This document shows, piece by piece, positions 25,166 to 34,318 of a stretch of 64,000 nucleotides of DNA. The stretch covers positions 3,916,001 to 3,980,000 of the forward strand of contig NC_018645.1 of the NCBI RefSeq assembly GCF_000307105.1. Direction: 5' to 3'. Each line of letters opens with the position of its first letter. The stretch's first letter is position 1. Under the pieces are notes generated by a model, which did no database searches, was not told where the DNA came from, and saw only the letters and a list, made by a program, of their open reading frames with translations. The DNA is from Desulfobacula toluolica Tol2. Lineage in GTDB: Bacteria; Desulfobacterota; Desulfobacteria; Desulfobacterales; Desulfobacteraceae. The translations under genes were made by a program, and so were the position numbers.

Positions 25166-25795
25166 TTAATTTATCTGTAAAATCCCGGCAATTTCATCCA
25201 TTGACTCTACATTAAAATCCGCCTTTAACTCTGAATTTTTGAATGCCACAAACCATACATTTGCATTCAAAGCTGCTTGACGGTCATAATCAGAATCCCC
25301 GATAAAAAGAATCTCATCTGGTTTTAAATTAAACTTTTCCATTATTAACAGCAATTGCTCAGGATCAGGTTTGGGTTTTTTCACCGTTGCTGCCGTCACA
25401 ACCACTTCAAAATAATCTTCCAGACCAAAATCTTCGAGTACCTTTTCCATTGTATTGGTTCTGTTAGTGCCGATTCCCCTTATATAACCGCTGTCGTTCA
25501 AGGTTATAAGAAGTTCTTTAAGACCTTTTTCCATAGTCATATACTTGATAAATTTATGATACCCTATCGTTTTAAGGCAGTCATATACTTTTGAAAGATC
25601 GTCAATTTCCGGAAAAAGATACTCAATTGCTTCGTTTACCGTCATCATATGCACATTGACAAACTGCTCTTCAGTTAAACCCGGCTTATCAAAGCTTGCC
25701 AGCACTTCATCATAATATTTTCTATTGGCTGCGGCCGTATCAAACATAACACCGTCACAGTCAAATACCACTGCTTTAATTTTTGTAATATCCAT
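25166..25795 (-). CDS. HAD-superfamily phosphatase (phosphoglycolate phosphatase-like)
   Basis: The 209-residue protein has HAD motif I DCDGVMFDT (nucleophile Asp and general acid Asp), motif II around GIGTNRTNT, motif III lysine in TVKKPKPDPE, and motif IV FIGDSDYDRQAA. An alpha-helical cap lies between residues 20 and 80, as in the Gph/beta-phosphoglucomutase subfamily. It probably removes phosphate from a small sugar phosphate or phosphoglycolate. The substrate cannot be assigned. It lies downstream of the DUF1573 gene on the same strand. Confidence 0.85.
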   Translation of the reverse strand: MDITKIKAVVFDCDGVMFDTAAANRKYYDEVLASFDKPGLTEEQFVNVHMMTVNEAIEYLFPEIDDLSKVYDCLKTIGYHKFIKYMTMEKGLKELLITLNDSGYIRGIGTNRTNTMEKVLEDFGLEDYFEVVVTAATVKKPKPDPEQLLLIMEKFNLKPDEILFIGDSDYDRQAALNANVWFVAFKNSELKADFNVESMDEIAGILQIN

Positions 25796-25830
25796 ATATA
25801 TTTTTTTTTGGGGGGAGTATGTTCTATAAC

Positions 25831-26634
25831 TTAAGAACTGGGTTTTTGTTTTTCATGAAAAACGGCATTTATCCTGATGGTCAGCATGGGTTTATATTGA
25901 CTGTCCGTTTTAAGGGTCAGAATCTCATACAGGTTGGCTGCCGTATCTGATGTGCTTTTAATTTTAATCTGCCATAATTTCTTATCTTCTTTGGGTTCAA
26001 TAAGCCGGGTTTTAATCAAAAAAGAGTGCCAGATGGAAGATAATATCGAACTGCTCTTAGGTTCAATAAGCCGGGCTTGAATCCCATTACGGATCTTTTG
26101 TTCCATGCCCAGGATTGAAAAATGATATTTTTCCGACGGGGTAATGTTGACAACAGTTTCCAGTGTATCTCCGGAATTTCCATTCATATAAACGGATCTG
26201 GGATTGATATCCACAACTTTTTCAACCGGCCCTGTGACAACCAGGTTGAACTTTTTTTTCTCAGGATCATCAGTCTTGACTATAATATTTTTTTTCATTA
26301 TCTTTCCGCCGTATCCACTGGTCCTGAAACTAACCTTTACTCTGCCTTCCCCGCCCGGGGGAATCTCCCTGTCAAAAGAGTGTTCATCACAGCCTCATGG
26401 CGGCATAACCTTATGGATATGAAGAAGGGTATTCCCTGTATTTTTAATTTTAAACTCATGGGCTATGCGCACCCCTTCCGGTATTGATTTAAATGTGAAA
26501 ACAGGATTATCAATCAAAATTTTTGGCTGTGACTTGGCCTTTCCCGGTTCAGCCAGACAAAACTGAACCCAAAAGAGCTGAGCCATGCAAAAGAATGCAA
26601 ATAGCATGGCGATAATGATAATTTTATTTTTCAT
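25831..26634 (-). CDS. DUF1573-family exported protein with in-frame TGA, probable selenoprotein
   Basis: This 267-codon frame is interrupted once, by TGA at codon 80 (26395-26397); the same frame continues without another stop to 25831. Residues 1-28 form a signal peptide ending in CLAEPG. Residues 37-75 (NPVFTFKSIPEGVRIAHEFKIKN, then GNTLLHIHKV) are a typical DUF1573 (ASH-like) beta-domain start. In relatives, this is followed by a Cys-Gly-Cys type motif; here the order is Pro-Pro-TGA-Gly-Cys-Asp, so the TGA sits where cysteine is expected. The downstream 32 codons (EHSFDREIPPGGEGRVKVSF and so on) continue the domain. A hairpin follows the TGA (listed separately). Sec insertion is therefore favoured over a nonsense mutation. 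The remainder (residues 113-267) is extracytoplasmic and of unknown role. Confidence 0.72.
26339..26381 (-). promoter_or_regulatory. Candidate bacterial SECIS hairpin after the in-frame TGA
   Basis: Reading the minus strand, 14 bases after the TGA begins an outer stem ACTCT/AGAGT (26381-26377 with 26343-26339). Inside it is a 6-bp stem TTCCCC/GGGGAA (26363-26358 with 26352-26347) with the loop CGGGC. Bacterial SECIS elements lie inside the coding region shortly after the UGA and present guanines in the apical loop. The distance and the G-bearing loop agree, although sequence conservation in such elements is low. Confidence 0.5.
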
Positions 26635-26695
26635 GAGTAAGTCACTTTAAGCTAAGCAATTAATATCAAAATATAGCAACTACGATATACCGGTT

Positions 26696-29041
26696 TTAAA
26701 CTAAATTCAAGCTTGATTCTTTTCTGTTTTTTTTGCGTCTATGCGTATTGGATTCCAATTTAAACAGCTGTTCATTGATCATGGAACAAATTCCTGGTTC
26801 CTGTTCTATTTTTTTCCCGTCAATGGTCAACACCTTAACCGCACCCATTAATGCGTTGGTTAAAATAATATTTGAATATGAATCAAAATGCTCTTTTGGT
26901 ATCCTGGTTTTGCAAATATCATATCCTTTACCGGACAATATTCCCAGTACAGACTTCAAGGTCACACCACCCAGAACATGATCTGATTTTGGAATGATCA
27001 CAGTTTTATCTTTTATGGCAAGAATACTTGCCGTATTAGTCTCGGAGATGGTCTGATCAGGGTTCACAACAATGGCTTCATCCGCATGACGGGCTTTGGC
27101 AAACCGGCCTGCCTGATCATAATACAGGTAGTTCAAAGTTTTATAATCTGCCAGAGGCGATTGTCTGGGGAATGGATATGTGACAAGATCCAGTCCTTTT
27201 TTATCCAGCATCTCAAGCCTGTGAACATACTGCCTTGCAAATGCAGCTAAAAACACTTGTTTACCGCACTCACACTCATCTTTTGACACCAACAATTTAA
27301 CGGCAAGAACCTTATCTTGAAACCCATTTGCCAGTATTAAAGAATCAATCACATTTTTCCAGGTAATATCCGGTGGTGTTTCGGAAAAAAGCTTTTCCCA
27401 TGACCTGTTCAATCGATGCACATGATCTGACAGGCGAAAGATGGTTCCTTTTTTAACGCAAATGGTTTCAAAAAGCCCTGCCCCATATTGAAATCCCGGA
27501 CTGACCGCCGATACCCTTGCCTTGTCCTGGTCAATAATTTTTCCATCCACCCAGGCTTTGGCTTTGAATTTAGTATCCTCAACATTTTTTTGAGTTCCCG
27601 ACAACGCTTCAATCAATGTTTTTCCTTTATCAAGGGTTTCCTGGTATTCTTTTTCCGGGTCTGAATCATACACAATCCCGCCGCCCACAGAGAAAAAAAT
27701 CTTATGGTTGAAAATAGTTGCGGTTCTTATTGCAATAGAAAGATCCATGGTATCATGAAAACTGATATATCCTATAGAGCCGGTATAGACATGGCGTTTT
27801 ACAGATTCCAGCTCATCAATGATTTCCATGGAACGAATCTTGGGACAACCGGTGATGGACCCTCCCGGAAACGTGGCTTTTAAAAAATCAACTGATGTCT
27901 TACCCTCTTCAAGCTCCCCTTCCACGACAGAAACCAGATGAAATACATTTTCATAGGGTTCAAGGCGTTTGTGTTCTGTAACAGCAACCGAACCGTGTTT
28001 GGTTACACGAGAAAGATCATTTCTCATCAAGTCCACGATCATGGTCAGCTCTGCATCATCTTTTACGCTCCGGGTGAGCTTGGACCCATTTTCCAGATCC
28101 TGTTTTGTTGTCCTGCCTCGGGCAATGGTTCCTTTGATGGGTCTTGTTTCAACATACCTGCCGTTTTGTTTGATAAACCGTTCAGGCGAGGTGGAGACAA
28201 TCTTATGATCCCCGGCATGAATATAAGAAAAAAAAGATGCTGGATTTCGTTCAAACAAATCCAGGAACAACAGATAACTATCCCCATAAAAACCAGTCTC
28301 AAACCGTTGGGAGAAATTGGCCTGGTAGATATCACCAGCCCTAAGATAGTCGATAATCCTCTTGACCGACCGGATATACTCAGGCTTGGTCAAACTGGAA
28401 CAAAAACCTGCATTGTCTATGGAAAAAGGTTCTCTTTCAACTCTGTGTCTGATTTTTTCAAAGAAAAACCGCCGGGTATCCTGAATAATATCGTCTGTTT
28501 TTTCAACACTCGTCTGATTGACCGGCACAGGAATGCAAAGCCTTGCATGACCTGTTTCTTTATCCTGAACAAAGATGATGGAAGGAGCATACAGACACAG
28601 ATCCGGCAGACCTGTATCTGTGCAGGTTCTGGGAAGCTTTTCAATCCGGTCTTTTAAATCATAGGAAAAATATCCGAACAGACCTGCGTGAATCGGCAGA
28701 TCATGGGAATCATCCTCTAATTTGAAATGGTTCAGCAAGGCCTGAACAACTGAAAACGGGTCCTGATGAACACAAGATTCTTTTCCCCTGCATCTTATGA
28801 AGACCTTTTCCTGTTTGCTGGTCACCTCAAGCCAGGGTTTTGCAGCAAGGATATGATACCGGGAGCAATCAAGGCTCGAACCGGATAACAAAAGAACGGT
28901 TCCTTTATCATCAGCAAAGGATTTGGCTATCTGTTCAAATGGCAGATCAAGCTGAACCGTTTCCTGATGAACATCCTTCAAACAAGGAAGTTGTTTTAGC
29001 AACTCATCAATGTTAAGGCCATTAATCTTACGCCCCGTCAT
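26696..29041 (-). CDS. pabB-pabC fusion: Aminodeoxychorismate synthase component I fused to aminodeoxychorismate lyase
   Basis: The 781-residue protein joins two folate-pathway enzymes that make 4-aminobenzoate from chorismate. Residues about 1-470 are the PabB/TrpE-like synthase with RPIKGTIARG (the lysine-bearing PIKGT of PabB), DLMRNDLSRV, FPGGSITGCPKIRSMEIID and GGIVYDSDPEKEYQETL. From about 485 to 770 it is a class-IV PLP aminotransferase/lyase (GFQYGAGLFETICV, LNYLYYDQ, NTASILAIKD). The glutaminase PabA is not in the window. Its start overlaps the preceding MBL gene by 4 bases. Fusions of this kind are known. Confidence 0.92.
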   Translation of the reverse strand: MTGRKINGLNIDELLKQLPCLKDVHQETVQLDLPFEQIAKSFADDKGTVLLLSGSSLDCSRYHILAAKPWLEVTSKQEKVFIRCRGKESCVHQDPFSVVQALLNHFKLEDDSHDLPIHAGLFGYFSYDLKDRIEKLPRTCTDTGLPDLCLYAPSIIFVQDKETGHARLCIPVPVNQTSVEKTDDIIQDTRRFFFEKIRHRVEREPFSIDNAGFCSSLTKPEYIRSVKRIIDYLRAGDIYQANFSQRFETGFYGDSYLLFLDLFERNPASFFSYIHAGDHKIVSTSPERFIKQNGRYVETRPIKGTIARGRTTKQDLENGSKLTRSVKDDAELTMIVDLMRNDLSRVTKHGSVAVTEHKRLEPYENVFHLVSVVEGELEEGKTSVDFLKATFPGGSITGCPKIRSMEIIDELESVKRHVYTGSIGYISFHDTMDLSIAIRTATIFNHKIFFSVGGGIVYDSDPEKEYQETLDKGKTLIEALSGTQKNVEDTKFKAKAWVDGKIIDQDKARVSAVSPGFQYGAGLFETICVKKGTIFRLSDHVHRLNRSWEKLFSETPPDITWKNVIDSLILANGFQDKVLAVKLLVSKDECECGKQVFLAAFARQYVHRLEMLDKKGLDLVTYPFPRQSPLADYKTLNYLYYDQAGRFAKARHADEAIVVNPDQTISETNTASILAIKDKTVIIPKSDHVLGGVTLKSVLGILSGKGYDICKTRIPKEHFDSYSNIILTNALMGAVKVLTIDGKKIEQEPGICSMINEQLFKLESNTHRRKKNRKESSLNLV

Positions 29042-29658
29042 CTTAAGAAAGGATTCATTCTCTTTTCATTACCTATGGTTGTTTCCGGTCCATGACCGGT
29101 ATACACCCGTGTATCTTCATCAAGGACCAGCAGCTTTTCCTTGATACTTGAAATCAAGGTATCATAATCGCCACCGGCCAGATCCGTCCTGCCGATAGAC
29201 CCTGCAAACAAGGTGTCTCCTGCAAAAAGATGACCTTTGGTATAAAGACTGATACCGCCTTTTGAATGACCCGGGGTGTGGATGACCTTAAGTGTTATAT
29301 CACCGAATGTAATTTCATCCCCGTCTTTTAAAAGAATATCCGCAGGGGGTGAATTCTCTGATGACAACCCGAACATTGATGCTGATCTTGACAATTCATT
29401 GAACATGGGCTCATCATCTGGATGAATGGCAAGTTGTGCGCCTGTCACTTCTTTCATTCTTTTATTGGCCCCCACATGATCGAAATGCCCGTGGGTATTG
29501 ATCAGATATTTCACTTTTAGCTCGGATTTAGACAGCTCCATCAAAATTCTATCCGAATCATCTCCCGGATCAATCACAACGGCTTCTTTTGTAGACTCAC
29601 ATCCTAAAATAAAACAATTGGCCATAATCGGACCAACCTCAAGTTTTTTTATAATCAA
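29038..29658 (-). CDS. MBL-fold hydrolase, glyoxalase II-like
   Basis: The 206-residue protein has the metallo-beta-lactamase metal motif THGHFDH, HTPGHSKGGISLY, LFAGDTLFAGSIGRTDL and YTGHGPETTIGNEK. This set defines small GloB-like hydrolases that split S-acyl-thiols or similar thioesters. I chose the TTG at 29658 because GGAGG lies 5 bases upstream; a TTG at 29670 that opens the frame would leave the ribosome binding site inside the gene. It lies between nusB and the pabB-pabC fusion. Confidence 0.88.
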   Translation of the reverse strand: MIIKKLEVGPIMANCFILGCESTKEAVVIDPGDDSDRILMELSKSELKVKYLINTHGHFDHVGANKRMKEVTGAQLAIHPDDEPMFNELSRSASMFGLSSENSPPADILLKDGDEITFGDITLKVIHTPGHSKGGISLYTKGHLFAGDTLFAGSIGRTDLAGGDYDTLISSIKEKLLVLDEDTRVYTGHGPETTIGNEKRMNPFLR

Positions 29659-29679
29659 AACACCCTCCAAAATTTTTAG

Positions 29680-30096
29680 CTATTCAAACCCTTCAAGGGA
29701 TTTTATACGGTCCAGAACACCATTGATAAAAGACCCGGAATCCCGTGTGCCGTATTTTTTACCGATTTCAACTGCTTCATTTATGGTTACACTGCATGGG
29801 ATATCCGTATGCTTTAAAAATTCAAATATTGCAATACGCATAATGTTCCGGTCTACCACAGGCATCCTGGAAATTTTCCAGTTTTTTGAATATGTGTTTA
29901 ACAGTGCATCAATTTTAGGCTGGTTTTCCCTTACACCCTTTACAAGATCCATAAAAAAAGGCTCAACTCCTTGTGTGAGTTTTTCTTCATTATTGGTACA
30001 AAAGGCCTCCAAACTTTCATCCGGATCAACCTTATCCATATCAAAAGAAAAAAGAATCTGAAGTGCAAGTTCCCTTGCCTGCCTGCGGTCCCCCAT
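29680..30096 (-). CDS. nusB: Transcription antitermination factor NusB
   Basis: NusB binds boxA RNA with S10 and supports antitermination in rRNA operons. The 138 residues begin with RRQARELALQILFSFDM and contain NWKISRMPVVDRNIMRIAIFEF, PCSVTINEAVEIGKKYG and SGSFINGVLDRI, all conserved in NusB. It follows ribH directly (4-base gap), the common ribH-nusB pairing. Confidence 0.96.
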   Translation of the reverse strand: MGDRRQARELALQILFSFDMDKVDPDESLEAFCTNNEEKLTQGVEPFFMDLVKGVRENQPKIDALLNTYSKNWKISRMPVVDRNIMRIAIFEFLKHTDIPCSVTINEAVEIGKKYGTRDSGSFINGVLDRIKSLEGFE

Positions 30097-30100
30097 AATT

Positions 30101-30577
30101 TTATTCAGCCTTTTTCAGACTATCGGAAAGATTTGCCATTTCAACCGCACCAAGGGCAACATCAAACCCTTTGTTGCCGGCCTTTGTACCTGCTCTTTCA
30201 ATGGCCTGCTCAATGGTTTCTGTGGTAAGGATGCCAAACATCACCGGAATATCGGCTTCAAGACTGACAGATGCAATTCCTTTGGAGACTTCGGCGCACA
30301 CATAATCATAATGGGTGGTGGCACCCCGAATAACGGCTCCAATGCAGATGATGGCATCATATGATCCATGGTTCAGCATTTTTTTTGCAGCCAGAGGAAT
30401 TTCAAAGGCACCCGGAACTTTTAAAAGGGTGATATCCTTATCTTCTGCGCCGCTTCTGATGAGTGCATCAAGCGCACCTTCGACAAGCCTTCCGGTAATA
30501 AAATCATTAAAACGGGAAGCAATGATTCCAAATTTTTTACCCTGAGCCTGCAATCCGGCTTCGATAATTTTTGGCAT
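30101..30577 (-). CDS. ribH: 6,7-dimethyl-8-ribityllumazine synthase
   Basis: RibH condenses the RibD/phosphatase product with dihydroxybutanone phosphate from RibBA. The 158-residue protein carries [47 protein letters not shown] with the catalytic histidine, and [19 protein letters not shown]. It lies between ribBA and nusB in a complete riboflavin cluster. Confidence 0.97.
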   Translation of the reverse strand: MPKIIEAGLQAQGKKFGIIASRFNDFITGRLVEGALDALIRSGAEDKDITLLKVPGAFEIPLAAKKMLNHGSYDAIICIGAVIRGATTHYDYVCAEVSKGIASVSLEADIPVMFGILTTETIEQAIERAGTKAGNKGFDVALGAVEMANLSDSLKKAE

Positions 30578-30657
30578 TTATATATCCTTAAATCTTTATA
30601 TTATTTTACAATTTTAGTTCAGTCACTGATCTCATGAAATTGATCACACAAAAACGC

Positions 30658-31860
30658 TTACATATGAAGCAAATGCCCCATTTTAGCCTGCTTGCATTTT
30701 AAATAACCCTTGTTATGGCAATTGGGCGCAACTTCAATTGGAACCTGTTCAACAACACTTAATCCATAACCTTCAAGGCCGATCATTTTTTTGGGGTTGT
30801 TGGTCAGAAGGCGCATTTTTTTAACCCCCAGATCCACCAGCATCTGGGCACCTACACCATAATCTCTCATATCGGCATCAAACCCGAGTTTTTCATTGGC
30901 TTCAACAGTATCCAGGCCCTGACGCTGATATTCATAGGCTTTTAATTTATTCACAAGACCGATGCCTCGGCCTTCCTGGCGAAGGTACAGCAGCACCCCG
31001 CAGCCTTCTTCTTCCATCATGGCCATGGCCTTGTGGAGCTGATCCTGGCAGTCACATCGAAGAGATGAAAAAATATCACCTGTCATACATTCCGAATGAA
31101 CCCTTACAAGGATTTCTTTTTCAGAATCAATATCCCCTTTGACAAGGGCAATGTGGGTCAGGCTATCCATATCGTTTTCATAGGCAATTATTTTAAACTC
31201 ACCGCCAACCTTTGTGGGGATCACGGTCTGGGCAGCTCTTTTAACAAAACTTTCCGTTCTAAGCCGGTATTTAACCAGATCCGCAACCGTGCAGATACCA
31301 ATTCCGTGTTTTTTTGCAAATTTTTCCAGGGAAGGCATTCTTGCCATGGTTCCGTCGTCATCCATAATTTCACAAATCACGCCAGCAGGTTTCAGCCCTG
31401 CCAGACGAGCCAGATCAACAGAACCTTCCGTCTGTCCGATCCTGACCATGACGCCGCCGTCCCTTGCCCTTAAAGGGAAAATATGTCCTGGCCTTGCGAT
31501 ATCATTGGGAGTGGTGTCATCTGCCACGGCTGTAAGAACGGTTGTTGCCCGGTCGGCTGCGGAAATCCCTGTAGTCACACCTTTTTTGGCCTCAATAGAA
31601 ACGGTAAATCCCGTACCGTATTGTGAAGTATTGTTATCCACCATCATGGGCAGATCAAGCCGGTCTGCAATAGTGGAATCAAGGGAAAGACAGATCAATC
31701 CCCGTCCATATGTGGCCATAAAATTGATGGCTTCAGGTGTTACAGCCTGGGCTGCCATGGTCAGATCACCTTCATTTTCCCGGTCTTCATCATCCACGAG
31801 GATGACCATTTTACCGTTTTTAATATCTTCAATGGCCTGTTCAATTGTTAAATGCGGCAT
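30658..31860 (-). CDS. ribBA: Bifunctional DHBP synthase / GTP cyclohydrolase II RibBA
   Basis: The N-terminal half makes dihydroxybutanone phosphate from ribulose 5-phosphate ([38 protein letters not shown]). The C-terminal half opens GTP ([21 protein letters not shown] with zinc cysteines, [37 protein letters not shown]). The start is ATG 31860 with AAGGA 8 bases upstream; a TTG two codons earlier is less likely. 400 residues is the usual length for the fused enzyme. Confidence 0.97.
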   Translation of the reverse strand: MPHLTIEQAIEDIKNGKMVILVDDEDRENEGDLTMAAQAVTPEAINFMATYGRGLICLSLDSTIADRLDLPMMVDNNTSQYGTGFTVSIEAKKGVTTGISAADRATTVLTAVADDTTPNDIARPGHIFPLRARDGGVMVRIGQTEGSVDLARLAGLKPAGVICEIMDDDGTMARMPSLEKFAKKHGIGICTVADLVKYRLRTESFVKRAAQTVIPTKVGGEFKIIAYENDMDSLTHIALVKGDIDSEKEILVRVHSECMTGDIFSSLRCDCQDQLHKAMAMMEEEGCGVLLYLRQEGRGIGLVNKLKAYEYQRQGLDTVEANEKLGFDADMRDYGVGAQMLVDLGVKKMRLLTNNPKKMIGLEGYGLSVVEQVPIEVAPNCHNKGYLKCKQAKMGHLLHM

Positions 31861-31866
31861 ATTCAA

Positions 31867-31968
31867 ATCCTTAAGGTTTTATATACAAAGTCCTGGAAGA
31901 CCAGTATTGACTTTCAACCTTTGTTGTGGGGACAAACCCGGATGAAATTCCGGGCCTGCCCGTGGCAG
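31867..31968. other. Short intergenic region with two hairpins between ribE and ribBA
   Basis: Two small perfect inverted repeats lie side by side: CCCGGA/TCCGGG (arms 31937-31942 and 31949-31954) and CTGCC/GGCAG (arms 31957-31961 and 31965-31969). They follow the ribE stop and precede ribBA. They lack a T-run, so they are not classical terminators. They could set relative expression of the two halves of the operon or be processing sites. Confidence 0.4.
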
Positions 31969-32634
31969 TTATAAAAATCCGTTCCTTGCGAGAAGCTCCA
32001 TGCTGATGTCTTTTTCCCCCTTGGGCAACGCATCATTTTTAGAAACACTTCCCCTTAAAATCTTTTTTACATACTTTCCGATCATATCGGTTTCAATATT
32101 GACCTCATCTCCGACCCTTTTTAACCCTATGGTTGTAATATCCGCGGTATGAGGAATGATACTGACCTGAAAGTCTTTATCAGAACACTTGTTGATGGTC
32201 AGGCTTATGCCTTCAATGGCAACAGATCCTTTTTCAATCATGTCTGATCCAAGCGTTGAAGGCACATCAATTTTGATAATCACGGCATTGCTCTTTCGTA
32301 CCATGGAAGAAATGATTCCTGTTCCATCAATATGACCCGATACCAGGTGGCCGTCAATCCGATCCGACAATTTTAGCGCCCGTTCGATATTAACTCTCGA
32401 GCCTGTTGTCAAAGACTTGAAAGTTGTCCGTTCAACCGTCTCAGGTGCCATATCCACTTTAAAAGCATGCTTTTCAAGGCTGACAGCCGTAAGACAGGCA
32501 CCGTTTACAGCAATTGAATCACCTATTTTGCTTTCAGACAGATCCAGATCACAGCCGATATGAAGAACTTTTCCCTCACCGCTGGACTCAATGCGTTTTA
32601 TGGTTCCAAAACTTTCAATGATTCCTGTAAACAC
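31969..32634 (-). CDS. ribE: Riboflavin synthase, alpha subunit
   Basis: This enzyme dismutates two lumazines to riboflavin. The 221-residue protein consists of two lumazine-binding barrels: MFTGIIESFGTIKRIE with DSIAVNGACLTAVS in the first, and HLVSGHIDGTGII with KGSVAIEGISLTI in the second. The MFTGIIE start is invariant in the family. It lies between ribD and ribBA. Confidence 0.96.
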   Translation of the reverse strand: MFTGIIESFGTIKRIESSGEGKVLHIGCDLDLSESKIGDSIAVNGACLTAVSLEKHAFKVDMAPETVERTTFKSLTTGSRVNIERALKLSDRIDGHLVSGHIDGTGIISSMVRKSNAVIIKIDVPSTLGSDMIEKGSVAIEGISLTINKCSDKDFQVSIIPHTADITTIGLKRVGDEVNIETDMIGKYVKKILRGSVSKNDALPKGEKDISMELLARNGFL

Positions 32635-32709
32635 TATCTTTGTTTCCTAAACCTTTTTTTACATTCAGTTAAGCTGCACCTGACCTGTACCATATTAATT
32701 TGTACTATA

Positions 32710-33807
32710 TTAGTTTAAATACCCTTGCACCAGCATATCCGTGTCAAACAGGGTGACCGTCGATTTTTTCAATTCAAAGGCATCCTTTATCAACTTCGGG
32801 CCTTTTCCCTGAAACACCGGGATGCCGTCATCAGAGCCTAAAAATTTGGGTGCCAGAAAAAACAGCACTTTGTTTACAATACCGGCCTTTAGCGCTGACC
32901 CTGCCACCACGCTTCCGCCTTCAATCAGGAGGCTTAAAATCGACATTTTTCCTAACTTAATCATCAGTTCATTTAAATCAAGTTTTTCTTGTTTCAACGA
33001 GACTTCAAGAATCTGGGCCCCTTTGCTTTCAATCAAGGCTCTTTTTTCTTTTGATGCACCAGTACCCGTGACAATTATGGTTTTGGCATTGGACTTCTGG
33101 GTCAAAACGTTTGCATCTTCTTTAATGGTTAAATGTGTATCCAGAATAATTCTGACAGGATCTTTTGTCTGAACACCTTCAATTCTTGATGTAAGCGAAG
33201 GGTTATCGGCATGCAAGGTTCCTGAACCCACCAGGATGGCATCCACCTGATGACGAATCTTATGCACAAACACCCGTGACTTTTCATTGGTAATCCATTT
33301 TGAATCCCCGGTAGCGGTTGCAATTCTTCCATCCAGGGTAGATGCACATTTCAAAATCACAAAAGGGGTCTTGTTATTTTGAACATACCAGATAAACTCT
33401 TCAATCAGGGCTTGGGCTTCTTTCTGTAGAACGCCTGTGACAACTTCAATCCCATTGTCTCGCAGGTAGGCTATTCCACCGCCACACACATTGGGATTGG
33501 GATCTTTACAGCCCACAACAACTTTTTTTATTCCGGCATTGATAATTTTATGGGTGCAGGGAGGAGTTTTGCCAAAATGATTACACGGTTCAAGAGTCAC
33601 ATAAATGGTGGCACCCTTTGCCATGTAACCCGCATCATCAATGGCTTCCACTTCGGCATGGGCAAGCCCTGCCGCCCTGTGAAACCCTTTTCCGACAACC
33701 CTTCCATCCTTAACCACAACAGCACCGACACAAGGATTGGGAGAGGTGAAACCTTTGCCTTTTCCTGCAAGAGATATTGCCAGGCTCATATAGTCATTAT
33801 CTGTCAT
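32710..33807 (-). CDS. ribD: Bifunctional riboflavin biosynthesis deaminase/reductase RibD
   Basis: RibD deaminates and then reduces the pyrimidine made by GTP cyclohydrolase II. The N-terminal zinc deaminase shows GFTSPNPCVGAVVV, GLAHAEVEAIDDAG (zinc histidine and catalytic glutamate) and LEPCNHFGKTPPC (zinc cysteines). The reductase follows with FVILKCASTLDGRIATATGDSKWI and LLIEGGSVVAGSAL. I start at ATG 33807, which overlaps the nrdR end by 11 bases; the open frame extends ten codons further into nrdR. 365 residues is the family length. Confidence 0.95.
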   Translation of the reverse strand: MTDNDYMSLAISLAGKGKGFTSPNPCVGAVVVKDGRVVGKGFHRAAGLAHAEVEAIDDAGYMAKGATIYVTLEPCNHFGKTPPCTHKIINAGIKKVVVGCKDPNPNVCGGGIAYLRDNGIEVVTGVLQKEAQALIEEFIWYVQNNKTPFVILKCASTLDGRIATATGDSKWITNEKSRVFVHKIRHQVDAILVGSGTLHADNPSLTSRIEGVQTKDPVRIILDTHLTIKEDANVLTQKSNAKTIIVTGTGASKEKRALIESKGAQILEVSLKQEKLDLNELMIKLGKMSILSLLIEGGSVVAGSALKAGIVNKVLFFLAPKFLGSDDGIPVFQGKGPKLIKDAFELKKSTVTLFDTDMLVQGYLN

Positions 33808-34300
33808 CAGGCTTATCCGATATCGCATTGAATTCAAGAGGCAGACATTCTTTTGAAATCATACCCTTGAGTTCCTGTATAAAATCAGCCACATCCTTAA
33901 AGTCTCTGTAAACAGAAGCAAACCGGACATAAGCAACATCATCAATTTGCTTTAAGGCCTCAATCACTTTTTCACCCACAAATTTAGATGAAATTTCCCG
34001 GTCATTGATTTCTCTTAAATTCCGTTCAATGTCATCCACGATGTCTTCAATCTGATTGATACTGATGGCTCTTTTTTCACAGGCTTTTTTAATACCCGTA
34101 AGAACCTTTTCCCGGTTGAATTCCTCCCTGCGGTTATCTTTTTTGACAATCATGATGGGAATCTGCTCAACCCGCTCATAGGTGGTAAACCGCTGGCTGC
34201 ATTCCGGGCATTCCCTGCGTCGGCGAACTTCAAGATCGATTTTGCCCGGACGCGAATCAACAACTCTTGTATTCAGGTTTCCGCAAAATGGACACTTCAT
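33797..34300 (-). CDS. nrdR: Transcriptional repressor NrdR
   Basis: NrdR senses ATP/dATP and represses ribonucleotide reductase genes. The 167-residue protein has the zinc ribbon MKCPFCGNLNTRVVDSR and RRRRECPECSQRFTTYE, followed by the ATP-cone (KKDNRREEFNREKVLTGI and DVAYVRFASVYRDF). No nrd gene or clear NrdR box was seen here. It is followed by ribD, the usual neighbour. Confidence 0.97.
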   Translation of the reverse strand: MKCPFCGNLNTRVVDSRPGKIDLEVRRRRECPECSQRFTTYERVEQIPIMIVKKDNRREEFNREKVLTGIKKACEKRAISINQIEDIVDDIERNLREINDREISSKFVGEKVIEALKQIDDVAYVRFASVYRDFKDVADFIQELKGMISKECLPLEFNAISDKPDDR

Positions 34301-34318
34301 GTTGGCCTCTTTTGTTGT

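Noticed and set aside
25831-26634. Interpretation of the DUF1573 gene as two genes or as a frameshifted pseudogene
   Set aside because: Both parts are in the same frame with only one TGA between them and protein-like sequence across the junction, so a frameshift is not needed; a plain nonsense mutation remains possible but fits less well.
31921-31969. FMN riboswitch in the riboflavin cluster
   Set aside because: Only one loop-like string resembles the class, on the opposite strand to the rib genes, and the other conserved helices are missing.
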